From the NCBI GenBank assembly GCA_029098165.1, contig JAQXNU010000167.1, positions 1 through 49,763 on the forward strand: 49,763 bases of DNA, given 5' to 3'. How positions within the stretch are numbered: the first letter of the stretch is position 1; every line of letters starts with the position of its first letter. The stretch is from Clostridiales bacterium (lineage in GTDB: Bacteria > Bacillota > Clostridia > Lachnospirales > Lachnospiraceae). Positions 1-8,181 of the stretch are shown one piece after another. Under the pieces are notes generated by a model that saw only the letters and a program-made list of their open reading frames with translations, made no database searches and was not told where the DNA came from. A program made the position numbers and the translations under genes.

Positions 1-115
1 CGAGGAATCATATTAGAATTTGGCTAAGACCGGCAGAAAGGGAAAGGCAGCCAAATTCTAATATGATTCCTCGACTCTCTTGATCATTTCCTCGCTGTTT
101 TTTCACAGTCCCTTA
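1..115. repeat. Nested palindromic repeat, copy A (truncated by window edge)
   Basis: A perfect 25-bp inverted repeat (1-25 with 49-73; arm core GGAATCATATTAGAATTTGG) encloses a 23-nt apical sequence at 26-48. It is followed by the right outer arm GCTGTTTTTTCACAG at 94-108. The matching left outer arm would lie upstream of base 1. Other copies are at 6743, 11578, 28144 and 44893. Orientation is called forward because the apical sequence reads GAAAGGGAAAGGC on the plus strand. Confidence 0.85.
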
Positions 116-233
116 TTTACATATATACCCTTAAAATACACATTTAACTAATATTTTATACTTTATTTCTTTTTTTTCTTAAAATCCTGTGTTAAACTAT
201 TATACAAGTATAAAGAAAGAGGGAAAATATCAT

Positions 234-986
234 ATGGCTCCTAGAACACCCAAGATTACTCGTCTTGATGATAATGCTGAAATCTATAAACCACGTGAAT
301 ACAAAACAGAACGAGAGAAGTGGAAAGAATTAGATTTTCGTGGCAAAGTTGAATATTTTAATAATTACTATCTAGCTAAACTTATAGCTACTTTTGTCAT
401 AATAGGTATGGTTGTATGGATTCTTGTTACAGTATTTCGCCCGAAAAAAGAAGAAGTACTGAGCGTAGCAATGATTAACTATCCAATTGAGTTAGAAGAA
501 ATCGACCAGATGACCTCAGATATGAATGAAATCTTAGAAGTCGATCCAGAAACTCAGATCGTAACCTTTGATACTGGCTATGATCTGCTCAATGAAGATG
601 TTGCTTCTCTTCAAAAACTCAGCACTCTTCTTTTTGCAGGTGAAATCGATGTATTTATTGCACCTGAATCAGAGTTTCACAAATATGCTTTTTCCGAGTC
701 TTTAATGCCTCTAACTGAACTTTTACCAACAGATCTCTTAAGTACTCTTACTGAAGATCAAATATTTAGATGTAAAACGCGATTAGATGATGAGGTACTA
801 CCTGAGGATGCACTCGGTCCTGAAGCAGCTTATGGTATTTATATTCAGGATCTGCCGATGTTTGAATACTTTAAAAAAGACTATATTTCCGATAATCCAC
901 CGGTAATCGGTGTGATTGCAAATACCGAGAATGAAACTAACTGTGTGAAATTCATACAGTACTTATTAGATAAAGTAAAACAATAA
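234..986 (+). CDS. Membrane-anchored protein of unknown function with extracytoplasmic domain
   Basis: About 250 residues. I start at the ATG at 234 (MAPRTPK) because AGAGGG lies about 10 nt upstream; the GTG at 189 has no ribosome binding site. A charged cytoplasmic stretch of about 45 residues precedes one hydrophobic segment near residues 48-67 (LIATFVIIGMVVWILVTVF). About 180 acidic extracytoplasmic residues follow. Phrases such as GEIDVFIAPESEF and GVIANTENETNCVKFIQYLL loosely resemble the lobes of extracellular solute-binding proteins, but there is no lipobox and I cannot assign a family. It is a single gene convergent with asd and shares the hairpin at 1000-1036 as a terminator. Function unknown. 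Confidence 0.75.
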   Translation: MAPRTPKITRLDDNAEIYKPREYKTEREKWKELDFRGKVEYFNNYYLAKLIATFVIIGMVVWILVTVFRPKKEEVLSVAMINYPIELEEIDQMTSDMNEILEVDPETQIVTFDTGYDLLNEDVASLQKLSTLLFAGEIDVFIAPESEFHKYAFSESLMPLTELLPTDLLSTLTEDQIFRCKTRLDDEVLPEDALGPEAAYGIYIQDLPMFEYFKKDYISDNPPVIGVIANTENETNCVKFIQYLLDKVKQ

Positions 987-999
987 ATTGTAATGAATA

Positions 1000-1036
1000 A
1001 AAAAGGGACTGCGAAAAAACAGCCCCTTTTCTTTTT
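1000..1036. terminator. Bidirectional terminator, minimal form of the outer repeat hairpin
   Basis: AAAAGGGACTGCGAAAAAACAG, followed at once by CCCCTTTT, folds into an A/T-flanked hairpin between two convergent genes. It has the same GGGACTG-GAAAAAACAG sequence as the outer arm of the long palindromic repeats but no inner module. It is T-tailed on both strands, so it can serve the gene ending at 986 and asd. Confidence 0.7.
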
Positions 1037-1058
1037 AAAATGGAATACATTCCATAAA

Positions 1059-2141
1059 CTATTTTGCTGTAATATATCCTAATTTCGTAAGAAGCTCTGC
1101 ATTTAATACGGCTCCACCAGCTGCACCACGCAATGTATTATGAGATAATCCGACAAACTTATAATCAAATACTCTATCTTCACGAAGACGTCCAAGGCAT
1201 ACTCCCATACCATTTTCGTAATTACGATCTAAGTTAGCCTGTGGTCTATTGTCTTCTTCAAAATACTTGATAAACTGCTTAGGAGCACTTGGAAGTTCTA
1301 ATTCTTGTGGAAGTCCCTTATAGTCAGCCCAAGCTTTTAAAATCTGTTCTTTCGTAGGTTTCTTTTCAAAACTTACAAATACAGCTGCTGTGTGACCATC
1401 GGATACGGCAACGCGAAGACACTGAGTTGTGATCACTGGTGCCTCTGCTTTTACAATAACACCATCTTCAACTTTACCCCAGATCTTAAGAGGCTCCTGT
1501 TCGCTTTTTTCTTCTTCTCCACCAATGTATGGAATAACGTTATCGATCATCTCTGGCCAGTCTTTAAATGTCTTACCTGCGCCTGAGATTGCCTGGTATG
1601 TAGTAGCTACAACTACTTTAGGTCCAAACTCTTTTAGCGCATTTAAAGCTGGTGTATAACTTTGAATGGAACAGTTTGGTTTTACTGCGATGAAACCTCT
1701 CTCAGTTCCAAGACGCTTTCTCTGACTTGCAATTACTTCAAAGTGTTCAGGATTGATTTCTGGAATAACCATAGGAACATCTGGTGTCCAGCGATGTGCA
1801 CTGTTATTAGAAACTACAGGTGTTTCTGTCTTTGCATATGCCTCTTCAATTGCTTTGATTTCATCTTTGGTCATATCAACAGCACTGAATACGAAATCAA
1901 CCTTACTAGCTACTGCTTCTACTTCATTAACATTTAGTACAATCATCTTTTTCACTGCTTCAGGCATAGGTGTTGCCATCTTCCAACGATCACCGATTGC
2001 CTCTTCATAGGTCTTACCAGCACTTCTAGGACTAGCAGCAACCGCTACAACCTCAAACCATGGATGATTTTCGAGTAGTGAAATAAATCTTTGGCCTACC
2101 ATTCCTGTTGCACCTAAAATACCGACTCTTAATTTACTCAT
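1059..2141 (-). CDS. asd: Aspartate-semialdehyde dehydrogenase
   Basis: Reduces 4-phospho-aspartate to aspartate semialdehyde with NADPH in the cytoplasm, the branch point to lysine/diaminopimelate, threonine and methionine. The 360 residues begin with a Rossmann fold (GILGATGMVGQRF, residues 7-19). The catalytic cysteine is C157 in KPNCSIQ, and R243 and H250 (CLRVAVSDGH) complete the active site. The length and the SNNSAHRW segment fit the archaeal/fungal-like ASADH branch also common in clostridia. AGGGAGG lies upstream of the ATG and a promoter at 2244-2272. I looked for a lysine riboswitch in the 205-nt upstream gap and saw none. It appears to be transcribed alone. Confidence 0.96.
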   Translation of the reverse strand: MSKLRVGILGATGMVGQRFISLLENHPWFEVVAVAASPRSAGKTYEEAIGDRWKMATPMPEAVKKMIVLNVNEVEAVASKVDFVFSAVDMTKDEIKAIEEAYAKTETPVVSNNSAHRWTPDVPMVIPEINPEHFEVIASQRKRLGTERGFIAVKPNCSIQSYTPALNALKEFGPKVVVATTYQAISGAGKTFKDWPEMIDNVIPYIGGEEEKSEQEPLKIWGKVEDGVIVKAEAPVITTQCLRVAVSDGHTAAVFVSFEKKPTKEQILKAWADYKGLPQELELPSAPKQFIKYFEEDNRPQANLDRNYENGMGVCLGRLREDRVFDYKFVGLSHNTLRGAAGGAVLNAELLTKLGYITAK

Positions 2142-2243
2142 TACGTGCCTCCCTCATATGCTTACATTCTATGATATGACATCATTCGCGCACACAATTC
2201 CTAATTTGTTTTTGTGGCACGAACATTTGTCTTTCTGTTGAAT

Positions 2244-2272
2244 ATACTAACCCATTTACACTAAAAAATCAA
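2244..2272 (-). promoter_or_regulatory. Predicted sigma-A promoter of asd
   Basis: On the minus strand TTGATT (2267-2272), a 17-nt spacer and TAGTAT (2244-2249). The start site would lie about 95 nt upstream of the asd ATG. Confidence 0.6.
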
Positions 2273-2346
2273 CTATTTTATTCCATTATATTCACATTTT
2301 GTTAATAATGCCAAAGTATGGTTGTTTCTTGGTTTTCCTTTTGTTA

Positions 2347-3321
2347 CTATTTTTGTACCATCTCACTATATTCGTTCATCAGTGACACTAATTGTTCATA
2401 GGTCTCTACTTCATTTACACGACTACGAAGACGAGTTGAACATGGATATCCATGTGTATACCAAGCAACATGCTTTCTCATTTCATGAATCGCCGTATAC
2501 TCGCCCTTATAATCAATCGCCATACGGGCATGTCGTAAGATCATAGCCGTTACTTCTTCCATCGTTGGTTTATCTTCCACCGTTCCGTCTTTAAGATAAG
2601 TGTTGATCTGATGAAACAACCAAGGATTCCCTCGAACACCTCGCGCGATCATAACCGCATCACATCCTGTCATTTCAATCATTTTAAGAACATCCTGCGG
2701 AGACTCTACATCTCCATTACCGATGACAGGGATTGAGACAGCTTCCTTTACCTGACGGATGATATCCCAATCGGCTTTTCCTGAATAGTACTGTTCTCTT
2801 GTACGTCCATGAACCGCAACTGCTGCACCACCGCTCTGCTCAATTACTTTTGCGACCTCAACCGCATTTACGGTTTCCTCCGTAAATCCCTTTCGAATTT
2901 TTACCGTTACAGGCTTCTGAATGGCTTTGGATATCGCTGAAACAATTTCACCAATACGCTTTGGATTTTTCATTAAAGCCGAACCTTCTCCATTGTTTAC
3001 CACCTTAGGAACCGGACAGCCCATATTAATATCTAAGATATCAAAGTTACGATCCTCAATCCTTTTTGCCATTTCACTCATAATATAAGGATCTTCACCA
3101 AACAACTGCAATGCAACTGGGCGTTCTTCTTCTCTAACCTCTAACAAAATACCAGTGTTCTTATTGTTATAATAAATACCTTTTGCACTTACCATTTCTG
3201 TATAAATAAGACCAGCACCCTGTTCTTTACATAGCAAACGAAATGGCAGGTCAGTTACACCCGCCATTGGTCCTAACACCAAATTACTCTCTATTGATAC
3301 ATTACCTATTTTAAAACTCAT
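2347..3321 (-). CDS. dusB: tRNA-dihydrouridine synthase (DusB type)
   Basis: FMN-dependent reduction of specific uridines in the tRNA D-loop. The start is the ATG of MSFKIGN (3321), which has AAAGGA 7 nt upstream; an in-frame ATG five codons earlier lacks a site. The TIM-barrel signatures are in order: GPMAGVTDLPFR (17-28), the catalytic cysteine C102 in NMGCPVPKV, KIRKGF, and HGRTREQYYSG. Total length is 324 residues, normal for DusB. It sits 64 nt downstream of coaX, probably as the last gene of a DUF6145-coaX-dusB unit. The dusB-coaX proximity is common in clostridia. The family is certain; the exact uridine modified is inferred. Confidence 0.93.
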   Translation of the reverse strand: MSFKIGNVSIESNLVLGPMAGVTDLPFRLLCKEQGAGLIYTEMVSAKGIYYNNKNTGILLEVREEERPVALQLFGEDPYIMSEMAKRIEDRNFDILDINMGCPVPKVVNNGEGSALMKNPKRIGEIVSAISKAIQKPVTVKIRKGFTEETVNAVEVAKVIEQSGGAAVAVHGRTREQYYSGKADWDIIRQVKEAVSIPVIGNGDVESPQDVLKMIEMTGCDAVMIARGVRGNPWLFHQINTYLKDGTVEDKPTMEEVTAMILRHARMAIDYKGEYTAIHEMRKHVAWYTHGYPCSTRLRSRVNEVETYEQLVSLMNEYSEMVQK

Positions 3322-3385
3322 ATTATTCCTTTCCATTGATTCATCGATGGAAACTCAATTTTAATCGCTAATCCGTTTCTTCGGA

Positions 3386-4162
3386 TTACTTTCCAAATTT
3401 GTTTTTCTTATAAATAATCTGTAATCCTTTTAATGTTAGCAATGGATCATACGTATCGATTTTATCTGTGGCATCTGCAATAATCTTACCTAAACCCCCA
3501 GTCGCAACAACCTTTAGGTTCTCTAGATTTGCTTCTTCCTTTACTTTATCGATAATATACTCAGTTTGTCCGATACATCCATATACAAGTCCAGCCTGCA
3601 TACTGCTAACTGTATCTTTTGCTAAAATTGAGTCTGGTTTACGTATTTCAATCTCAGGAAGCTTTGCTGTATCATTCCACAATGCATTCGCACTGATTTG
3701 AATTCCTGGACTTGTAATTCCTGCAGCAAAACAGCCATCCTTTGTAATTAAATCATATGTTGTCGCTGTTCCAAAGTCAATTACTAAAACAGGACCACCA
3801 TAAATTTCATAAGCAGCAACGGAATCTACAATACGATCTGCCCCAATCTCTTTGGGATTTGCTGTCGTAATACGTATTCCTGTTTTGGTTCCAGTTCCAA
3901 TAATCATAGGCTTTTTATCCAGATACTTAATAATTCCACTATTAAACGAATACATTATGTTAGGAACAACTGATGCAATTACAACATCTTTAATCTGATG
4001 TTTTGAAATATCCTTAGCAGCCAGTAAATCAAGAATTAGTAAACCATACTCATCCGAAGTACGAAGTATCTTTGTTGTAATTCGAAAACTGGCAACAACC
4101 TTATCTTCTTCTAAAACACCAAGTGTAATATTTGTATTTCCTACATCAATTACCAATAACAT
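3386..4162 (-). CDS. coaX: Type III pantothenate kinase
   Basis: Phosphorylates pantothenate in the first step of coenzyme A synthesis. The 258 residues show the ASKHA-fold phosphate loop at the N terminus ([13 protein letters not shown]), the [17 protein letters not shown] segment with its conserved Asp, the second phosphate motif [11 protein letters not shown], and [14 protein letters not shown] near the C terminus. Type III enzymes need a monovalent cation and are not inhibited by CoA (family knowledge). The ATG at 4162 follows AAGGAGG. The preceding gene ends 12 nt upstream, so the two are co-transcribed. Confidence 0.95.
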   Translation of the reverse strand: MLLVIDVGNTNITLGVLEEDKVVASFRITTKILRTSDEYGLLILDLLAAKDISKHQIKDVVIASVVPNIMYSFNSGIIKYLDKKPMIIGTGTKTGIRITTANPKEIGADRIVDSVAAYEIYGGPVLVIDFGTATTYDLITKDGCFAAGITSPGIQISANALWNDTAKLPEIEIRKPDSILAKDTVSSMQAGLVYGCIGQTEYIIDKVKEEANLENLKVVATGGLGKIIADATDKIDTYDPLLTLKGLQIIYKKNKFGK

Positions 4163-4174
4163 TATGCTTCCTCC

Positions 4175-4525
4175 TTACTCTTCCTCAAGCAGTTTAGCAA
4201 CGTCTTCATGAAGATAAAAAACTTTATAATACAGTTCGAGAGACTCTAAAAGTTCTCGTTTTTCGTTTTGTACTTGTTTAATCTTTAATACGCTTCCAAT
4301 CTCATCAAAGAGTAAATCTCCTTCATCAGCTGATACATTAAATATTAGTGTTCCATCTTCTTCAAACTCTAAAGTAAGAATTCCACCAATATCTTCTGTG
4401 TACAATACACACATGATCTGCAATTCATCTTTAATTGTCTGTGGTAATGCTTCGAAATTCTCGTCTAGATAATACTTTTTTTCATATGCATTACTTCCAC
4501 ATAACACTATATTTTTTTTGCTCAT
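4175..4525 (-). CDS. DUF6145-family protein
   Basis: About 116 residues starting at MSKKNIVLCGSNAYEKKYY (ATG 4525, with AGGTG upstream). The in-frame ATG at 4549 has no ribosome binding site. It is acidic and soluble, with no membrane segment. The pattern NAYEKKYYLDENFEALPQTIKDELQIMCVLYTEDIGG is what I recall of the DUF6145 family in Lachnospiraceae; this is memory, not a search. It lies 12 nt upstream of coaX and is probably the first gene of that operon. Function is unknown. Confidence 0.75.
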   Translation of the reverse strand: MSKKNIVLCGSNAYEKKYYLDENFEALPQTIKDELQIMCVLYTEDIGGILTLEFEEDGTLIFNVSADEGDLLFDEIGSVLKIKQVQNEKRELLESLELYYKVFYLHEDVAKLLEEE

Positions 4526-4574
4526 TTGGCACCTACTCTTTCTACTCATATAACAATAAATTCACCAATTAAAA

Positions 4575-4615
4575 AACTGTTGTAAAACATATTAGAAACA
4601 TGTTTTACAACAGTT
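4575..4615 (-). terminator. Intrinsic terminator of the LiaF-like gene
   Basis: A perfect 16-bp stem (4575-4590 with 4600-4615; AACTGTTGTAAAACAT) and 9-nt loop. On the minus strand it is followed by TTTTTTAATT. It lies about 40 nt past the stop codon at 4658. Confidence 0.85.
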
Positions 4616-4657
4616 ATGCTTTTTCAACAATGTTTCATGTAACACCTAGTTACATGT

Positions 4658-5524
4658 CTATTTTACATCGATACCGCCCAAAACACAAGTTGCATTCAAA
4701 TATATTGTAATGGTCTGTTCGTTTGCTCCCATCGGTGTAACTGTCTTATTATCAACTCCACCAAGAATAGGAGTACAATTAACGACAACTCGCACATAGT
4801 TTGGAACATAGATATCAATTCCACCCATTATAGCTTTCGCCTCAATCACAACATTCTCACGGATGATCGCATTACGTAAATCGATCTCAATGCCACCTAA
4901 TACTGCTGATAGCACTGCTCCCGAAAAAACTTCGTTATCAAAGTGAAGTTCACGTCCACTAAAAACTGCTGTACATGCTACTGATCCTCCGCTTTGCCTG
5001 GCACTTTGATAATTCTGCTGAGAATTACTGTAGTTCTTTTCGAAAGGATTACTATTATCCTGGTTGGTATAAGTATAAGAATAACCACTTGGATTAGAGG
5101 TACCATTCTGTGTATAGTTCTGTTGATAATTGTTTTGCTGATTCTGCTGACTGCCTTGATTTGTGTTATTCTCATATGTCTTATAGTTAACATCGTCATA
5201 CTTTATTTGTTTTTTTGGAAACAACATTCTAGCACCGACTAAGATTAAGATTGCTGCACCGCAAAGAGGTCCAAACATTCTCCACTGAATAATATCTTGT
5301 GCAGATAATAGTAATAACAAACCAATACATAAGCCAATTAAAGAACCTGTTTTATCGCCATTGTTTCCAAATAAACTAATAAAACAAGGAACAATAACAA
5401 ATAATGACCACCAGCCATCAAAGAAGATACTAAAATTAATAAACCCAGTAGCTCTTCCCGCTAAGAAAATGCCTAATAAAACGAAGATACCGCCAATTAA
5501 ATAATTCGACGTATTTTTTTTCAT
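4658..5524 (-). CDS. LiaF-like membrane protein (LiaF-type TM region plus LiaF C-terminal domain)
   Basis: 288 residues. Four hydrophobic segments fall in residues 8-105 (IGGIFVLLGIFLAG, LFVIVPCFISLFG, IGLCIGLLLLLSA, CGAAILILVGARML). A Gln/Asn/Tyr-rich linker follows (about 115-180). A C-terminal beta-rich domain contains three glycine-turn repeats (VLGGIEIDL, IMGGIDIYV, ILGGVD plus the terminal VLGGIDVK). This is the DUF5668/LiaF architecture, which in Bacillus modulates a cell-envelope stress sensor kinase. No liaRS-type two-component genes are next to it, so the partner is unknown. A 19-codon open frame overlaps its ATG by four bases (5521-5580), and a promoter is at 5643-5671. Confidence 0.75.
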   Translation of the reverse strand: MKKNTSNYLIGGIFVLLGIFLAGRATGFINFSIFFDGWWSLFVIVPCFISLFGNNGDKTGSLIGLCIGLLLLLSAQDIIQWRMFGPLCGAAILILVGARMLFPKKQIKYDDVNYKTYENNTNQGSQQNQQNNYQQNYTQNGTSNPSGYSYTYTNQDNSNPFEKNYSNSQQNYQSARQSGGSVACTAVFSGRELHFDNEVFSGAVLSAVLGGIEIDLRNAIIRENVVIEAKAIMGGIDIYVPNYVRVVVNCTPILGGVDNKTVTPMGANEQTITIYLNATCVLGGIDVK

Positions 5525-5580
5525 AATTCCACTCCTTCCGATACTATGATTTTTAGTGCCCTAAGAACAGATTTCTTCAT
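5521..5580 (-). CDS. Possible 19-residue leader ORF, ATGA-overlapped with the next gene
   Basis: ATG at 5580 preceded closely by AGGAG. It encodes MKKSVLRALKIIVSEGVEL and stops at a TGA that shares four bases (ATGA) with the start codon of the LiaF-like gene. The spacing between AGGAG and ATG is short (about 2-3 nt), which argues against efficient initiation. The LiaF-like gene has its own AAGGAG inside this frame. It could couple translation or be coincidence. Confidence 0.3.
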   Translation of the reverse strand: MKKSVLRALKIIVSEGVEL

Positions 5581-5642
5581 TACTCCTATCTGAACTTTGG
5601 TTCTTTTTTAGAACCATCGCACTAACCATGTTCTATGTTATA

Positions 5643-5671
5643 ATCATAACCTCTTAGGCGCAGAATAGCAA
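5643..5671 (-). promoter_or_regulatory. Predicted promoter of the LiaF-like gene
   Basis: Minus strand TTGCTA (5666-5671), 17 nt, TATGAT (5643-5648). A small hairpin GGTTC-7-GAACC (5599-5615) lies in the predicted leader. Confidence 0.55.
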
Positions 5672-5716
5672 ATTAAAAAATCATTAGAGTTATGTCATGA
5701 AAACTTAAGATAGAAC

Positions 5717-6655
5717 TTAGATGTTTCCAAGAGTAGCAACCATAACTGCTTTGATCGTATGCATACGATTTTCTGCTTCATCAAATACAACATCGGCATG
5801 CTTTTCAAATACTTCCTCAGTCACCTCATAACCTTTGACTGCTGGTAAGCAATGTAATAAGATTGTATTATCTTTTCCAGTCTTTTTCATAAGTTCTGCA
5901 TTGACCTGATATGGACGTAGCAGTTTAATTCTTTCTTCTGCTTTTTCTTCTTCTCCCATGGATACCCAGACATCTGTATAGACTGCATCTGCCCCTTTCA
6001 CTGCATCAAGCTCATCGGATAATGTAATCTTACCATCAGACTGAGCTGCATACTCCTGGCATATATCAACTAATTCTTTGGAAGGCCATAAACTCTTTGG
6101 CGCCAGAATAGTGAAATCTAATCCCATCTTAGAAGCACCGATCATCAAACTGTTTCCCATGTTAAATCTTCCATCACCAACATAAACAAGTTTTAAACCT
6201 TTTAAATGACCAAACTGCTCTTTTAATGTTAAGAAATCCGCTAAAATCTGTGTTGGGTGATACAGATCGGTTAAACCATTCCATACTGGTACACCACTAT
6301 ATTTTGCAAGGATCTCCACGGATTCCTGTTTAAATCCACGAAACTCAATTCCATCAAACATACGTCCCAAAACACGTGCGGTATCTTCTATACTCTCTTT
6401 GTGTCCTAATTGAATATCATCCTTTCCAAGATACTCTGGATGACCACCCTCATCGATACATCCAATGGTGAAAGAACATCTAGTACGTGTAGATGGTTTT
6501 TCAAAAATCAAAGCAATGTTTTTACCTTTTAAACTTTGCCCTGTAATTCCCTTTTTCTTCTTTGCCTTTAAATCTGCTGCTAAATCAAGTAAGTATGCAA
6601 TCTCTTCTGGTGTAAAATCCTTTAATGTTAAAAAAGAACGGCCCTTTAAATTCAT
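5717..6655 (-). CDS. argF: Ornithine carbamoyltransferase
   Basis: Joins carbamoyl phosphate to ornithine to give citrulline in arginine synthesis (or the reverse in arginine deiminase catabolism). 312 residues. The carbamoyl-phosphate site STRTRCSF is at about 55-62, then HPTQ in the linker, the ornithine-loop cysteine region HCLPA, and [15 protein letters not shown] at the C terminus. ATG 6655 has GGAGG 8 nt upstream. It is transcribed alone from a near-consensus promoter overlapped by two ArgR-like boxes, which favours the anabolic, arginine-repressed form. No arc genes are nearby. The palindromic repeat copy B lies just upstream of the promoter. Confidence 0.95.
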   Translation of the reverse strand: MNLKGRSFLTLKDFTPEEIAYLLDLAADLKAKKKKGITGQSLKGKNIALIFEKPSTRTRCSFTIGCIDEGGHPEYLGKDDIQLGHKESIEDTARVLGRMFDGIEFRGFKQESVEILAKYSGVPVWNGLTDLYHPTQILADFLTLKEQFGHLKGLKLVYVGDGRFNMGNSLMIGASKMGLDFTILAPKSLWPSKELVDICQEYAAQSDGKITLSDELDAVKGADAVYTDVWVSMGEEEKAEERIKLLRPYQVNAELMKKTGKDNTILLHCLPAVKGYEVTEEVFEKHADVVFDEAENRMHTIKAVMVATLGNI

Positions 6656-6668
6656 TTTACTACCTCCA

Positions 6669-6706
6669 TATGTATTAATATTCGCTACTATGTTTATTTA
6701 TTCATT
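6669..6706 (-). promoter_or_regulatory. Tandem candidate ArgR operator boxes
   Basis: Two 18-bp sites on the minus strand separated by 2 bp: 6689-6706 (core GAATAAATAAACA) and 6669-6686 (core GAATATTAATACA). Both fit the ArgR/AhrC box pattern GAAT-WWWW-AT-N-CA; the first has one mismatch. The upstream box overlaps the argF -10 element and the downstream one lies in the early leader, ideal for repression. The 20-bp centre distance resembles known paired ARG boxes. Confidence 0.6.
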
Positions 6707-6731
6707 ATAACTCCATTCTTAAGATTGTCAA
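6704..6731 (-). promoter_or_regulatory. Consensus sigma-A promoter of argF
   Basis: Minus strand TTGACA (6726-6731), 16 nt, TATAAT (6704-6709): both hexamers are perfect. Confidence 0.8.
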
Positions 6732-6742
6732 TACATAAAATA

Positions 6743-6884
6743 GCAAAATGGACATCGAGAAGAGAGTCGTGGAATCATACTAAAATTTGGCTGCCTTTCC
6801 CTTTCGGTCGGACTTAGCCAAATTCTAATATGATTCCACGACTCTCACATTCTCTCTTTCGCTGTTTTTTTCACAGCCTTTTTT
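6743..6884. repeat. Nested palindromic repeat, copy B
   Basis: Inner stem of 31 bp (6762-6792 with 6816-6846, two mismatches). The 23-nt apical sequence 6793-6815 is in reverse orientation relative to copy A (reads GCCTTTCCCTTTC). The right outer arm GCTGTTTTTTTCACAGCC is at 6861-6878, but the left outer arm is reduced to a remnant (AGCAAAA near 6742). It lies between the end of the DUF3793 gene and the argF promoter. On the minus strand it still forms a strong hairpin after the DUF3793 stop. Confidence 0.85.
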
Positions 6885-7469
6885 TCATTCATATTTTATT
6901 ATATCGTCCATCACTGTTCTAAGCTTACCACCATGTATTAAAAACTCATGCAGGATTTCTCTAGCTCTATGATATTTATCAAACACCAAAAGTGTTTCCG
7001 AAAGATTGTCATATACTTTCCAATATCCTGAATACAAATAATGAGTTCCATGATATAAGACGAAATTAAATACATCAACCAATGGATACCCCAATAATAA
7101 ACCAATCTCATGAGGAAATTCTTGTTTTCCTTGCATATATTTATTGTATTTATATGCAATTGTTTTTATCACTAACTCGCTCTCCGCGCTTGAATATCCT
7201 AGCTGAGATAAATAACAGGAATTATCTTTTTCTTGAATATACTGCTTAAGCTTGTAAGGCTGGTATAGCAGAGAATAGGTTTTGAACTTATGAGAACATA
7301 ACAGATACAATGATAATTCTGTATCCTTAAATATTTTGGATGCGTAGAAACTTTGTCCTTCATCTAACACTAACAGATTGGCAGTTTTTATCCCTAAAAT
7401 CACTGGAGCGCACTGCTCGGCAATCTGTCTTTCTACAACTCTGTCAATATGATCCAAACAAATATCCAC
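6885..7469 (-). CDS. DUF3793-family protein
   Basis: 194 residues, no signal peptide or membrane segment. Recognised by the family pattern QCAPVILGIKTANLL near residue 20 and FPHEIGLLLGYPLVDV at about 118-133, with a late GYWKVY. DUF3793 proteins are frequent in gut clostridia; their function is not known to me. The gene starts 20 nt downstream of the TetR-type regulator and may be the third gene of the RND exporter operon. The last codons abut the outer arm of repeat copy B. Confidence 0.75.
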   Translation of the reverse strand: MDICLDHIDRVVERQIAEQCAPVILGIKTANLLVLDEGQSFYASKIFKDTELSLYLLCSHKFKTYSLLYQPYKLKQYIQEKDNSCYLSQLGYSSAESELVIKTIAYKYNKYMQGKQEFPHEIGLLLGYPLVDVFNFVLYHGTHYLYSGYWKVYDNLSETLLVFDKYHRAREILHEFLIHGGKLRTVMDDIIKYE

Positions 7470-7489
7470 TGCATACTACCTCATTCCTA

Positions 7490-8158
7490 TTATGCTCGGA
7501 ATCCTTTTAGAATCTGAATAAACAAAGATCTACAATAACTTACTGTATCCTCTTCCTTTGCATCTCCATACTCTTCTGGTTTTAAAAGTGCGGAAACCCC
7601 AAAGATTAAAGTTGCAAATGCTGACTTTTCCTGCAATACACTCTGTGGCTTCTGAAATAGATCCTCTTCTATTCCTGCCTTAATGATACTTTCTAATGTC
7701 TGGCTTACTTCGGTAAATGACATCATTCGCTTCACTAATTCACAAATCGCTTCATCCGAGTTTTCAGAATAACGAGCCAACATCATCTGGCGCAGAAGAA
7801 TATTTGTCTGTACTCTATCTTTGATCCAGTAAAGAGTCGTATCGTACTTTTCCTGAAATGACTCTTTTGCAATAATTGCATTACAGATTTTAGTAAGTTC
7901 CTTTTTCAGTTCTAATAGCATAACTGTAATTATAATCTCTTCTTTTGAAGTAAAGTATTCATACACCGTACCCTTACCAATATTCGCTCGTTTTGCAATT
8001 TCAGAAATAGTCATTTTCGAAAATGTGGTACCATTATTATAAAGTTCTGTTACACTTTCTGTGATCGCAGCTACCTTTTTAGGTAGCTGCTCTTCCGTCA
8101 GATATAAAAATTCTTTATTAAACTGTAGTTTTGAATCCTCAAGTCTAAATTCATTCAT
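7490..8158 (-). CDS. TetR/AcrR-family transcriptional regulator
   Basis: 222 residues. The N-terminal helix-turn-helix is clear at about 45-78 (SKMTISEIAKRANIGKGTVYEYFTSKEEII). The helical ligand-binding part is divergent, as usual. ATG 8158 has AAAGGAG upstream. It lies 23 nt downstream of the RND exporter on the same strand, so regulator and exporter are one transcript. The inverted repeat at the exporter promoter is the probable operator, giving autoregulation. The ligand is unknown; it is presumably a substrate of the pump. Confidence 0.88.
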   Translation of the reverse strand: MNEFRLEDSKLQFNKEFLYLTEEQLPKKVAAITESVTELYNNGTTFSKMTISEIAKRANIGKGTVYEYFTSKEEIIITVMLLELKKELTKICNAIIAKESFQEKYDTTLYWIKDRVQTNILLRQMMLARYSENSDEAICELVKRMMSFTEVSQTLESIIKAGIEEDLFQKPQSVLQEKSAFATLIFGVSALLKPEEYGDAKEEDTVSYCRSLFIQILKGFRA

Positions 8159-8181
8159 CCTTGACTCTCCTTTTCCTACTT

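Noticed and set aside
2142..2346. Lysine riboswitch upstream of asd
   Set aside because: I read the 205-nt gap on the minus strand and found no lysine-box conserved core; only a promoter is visible.
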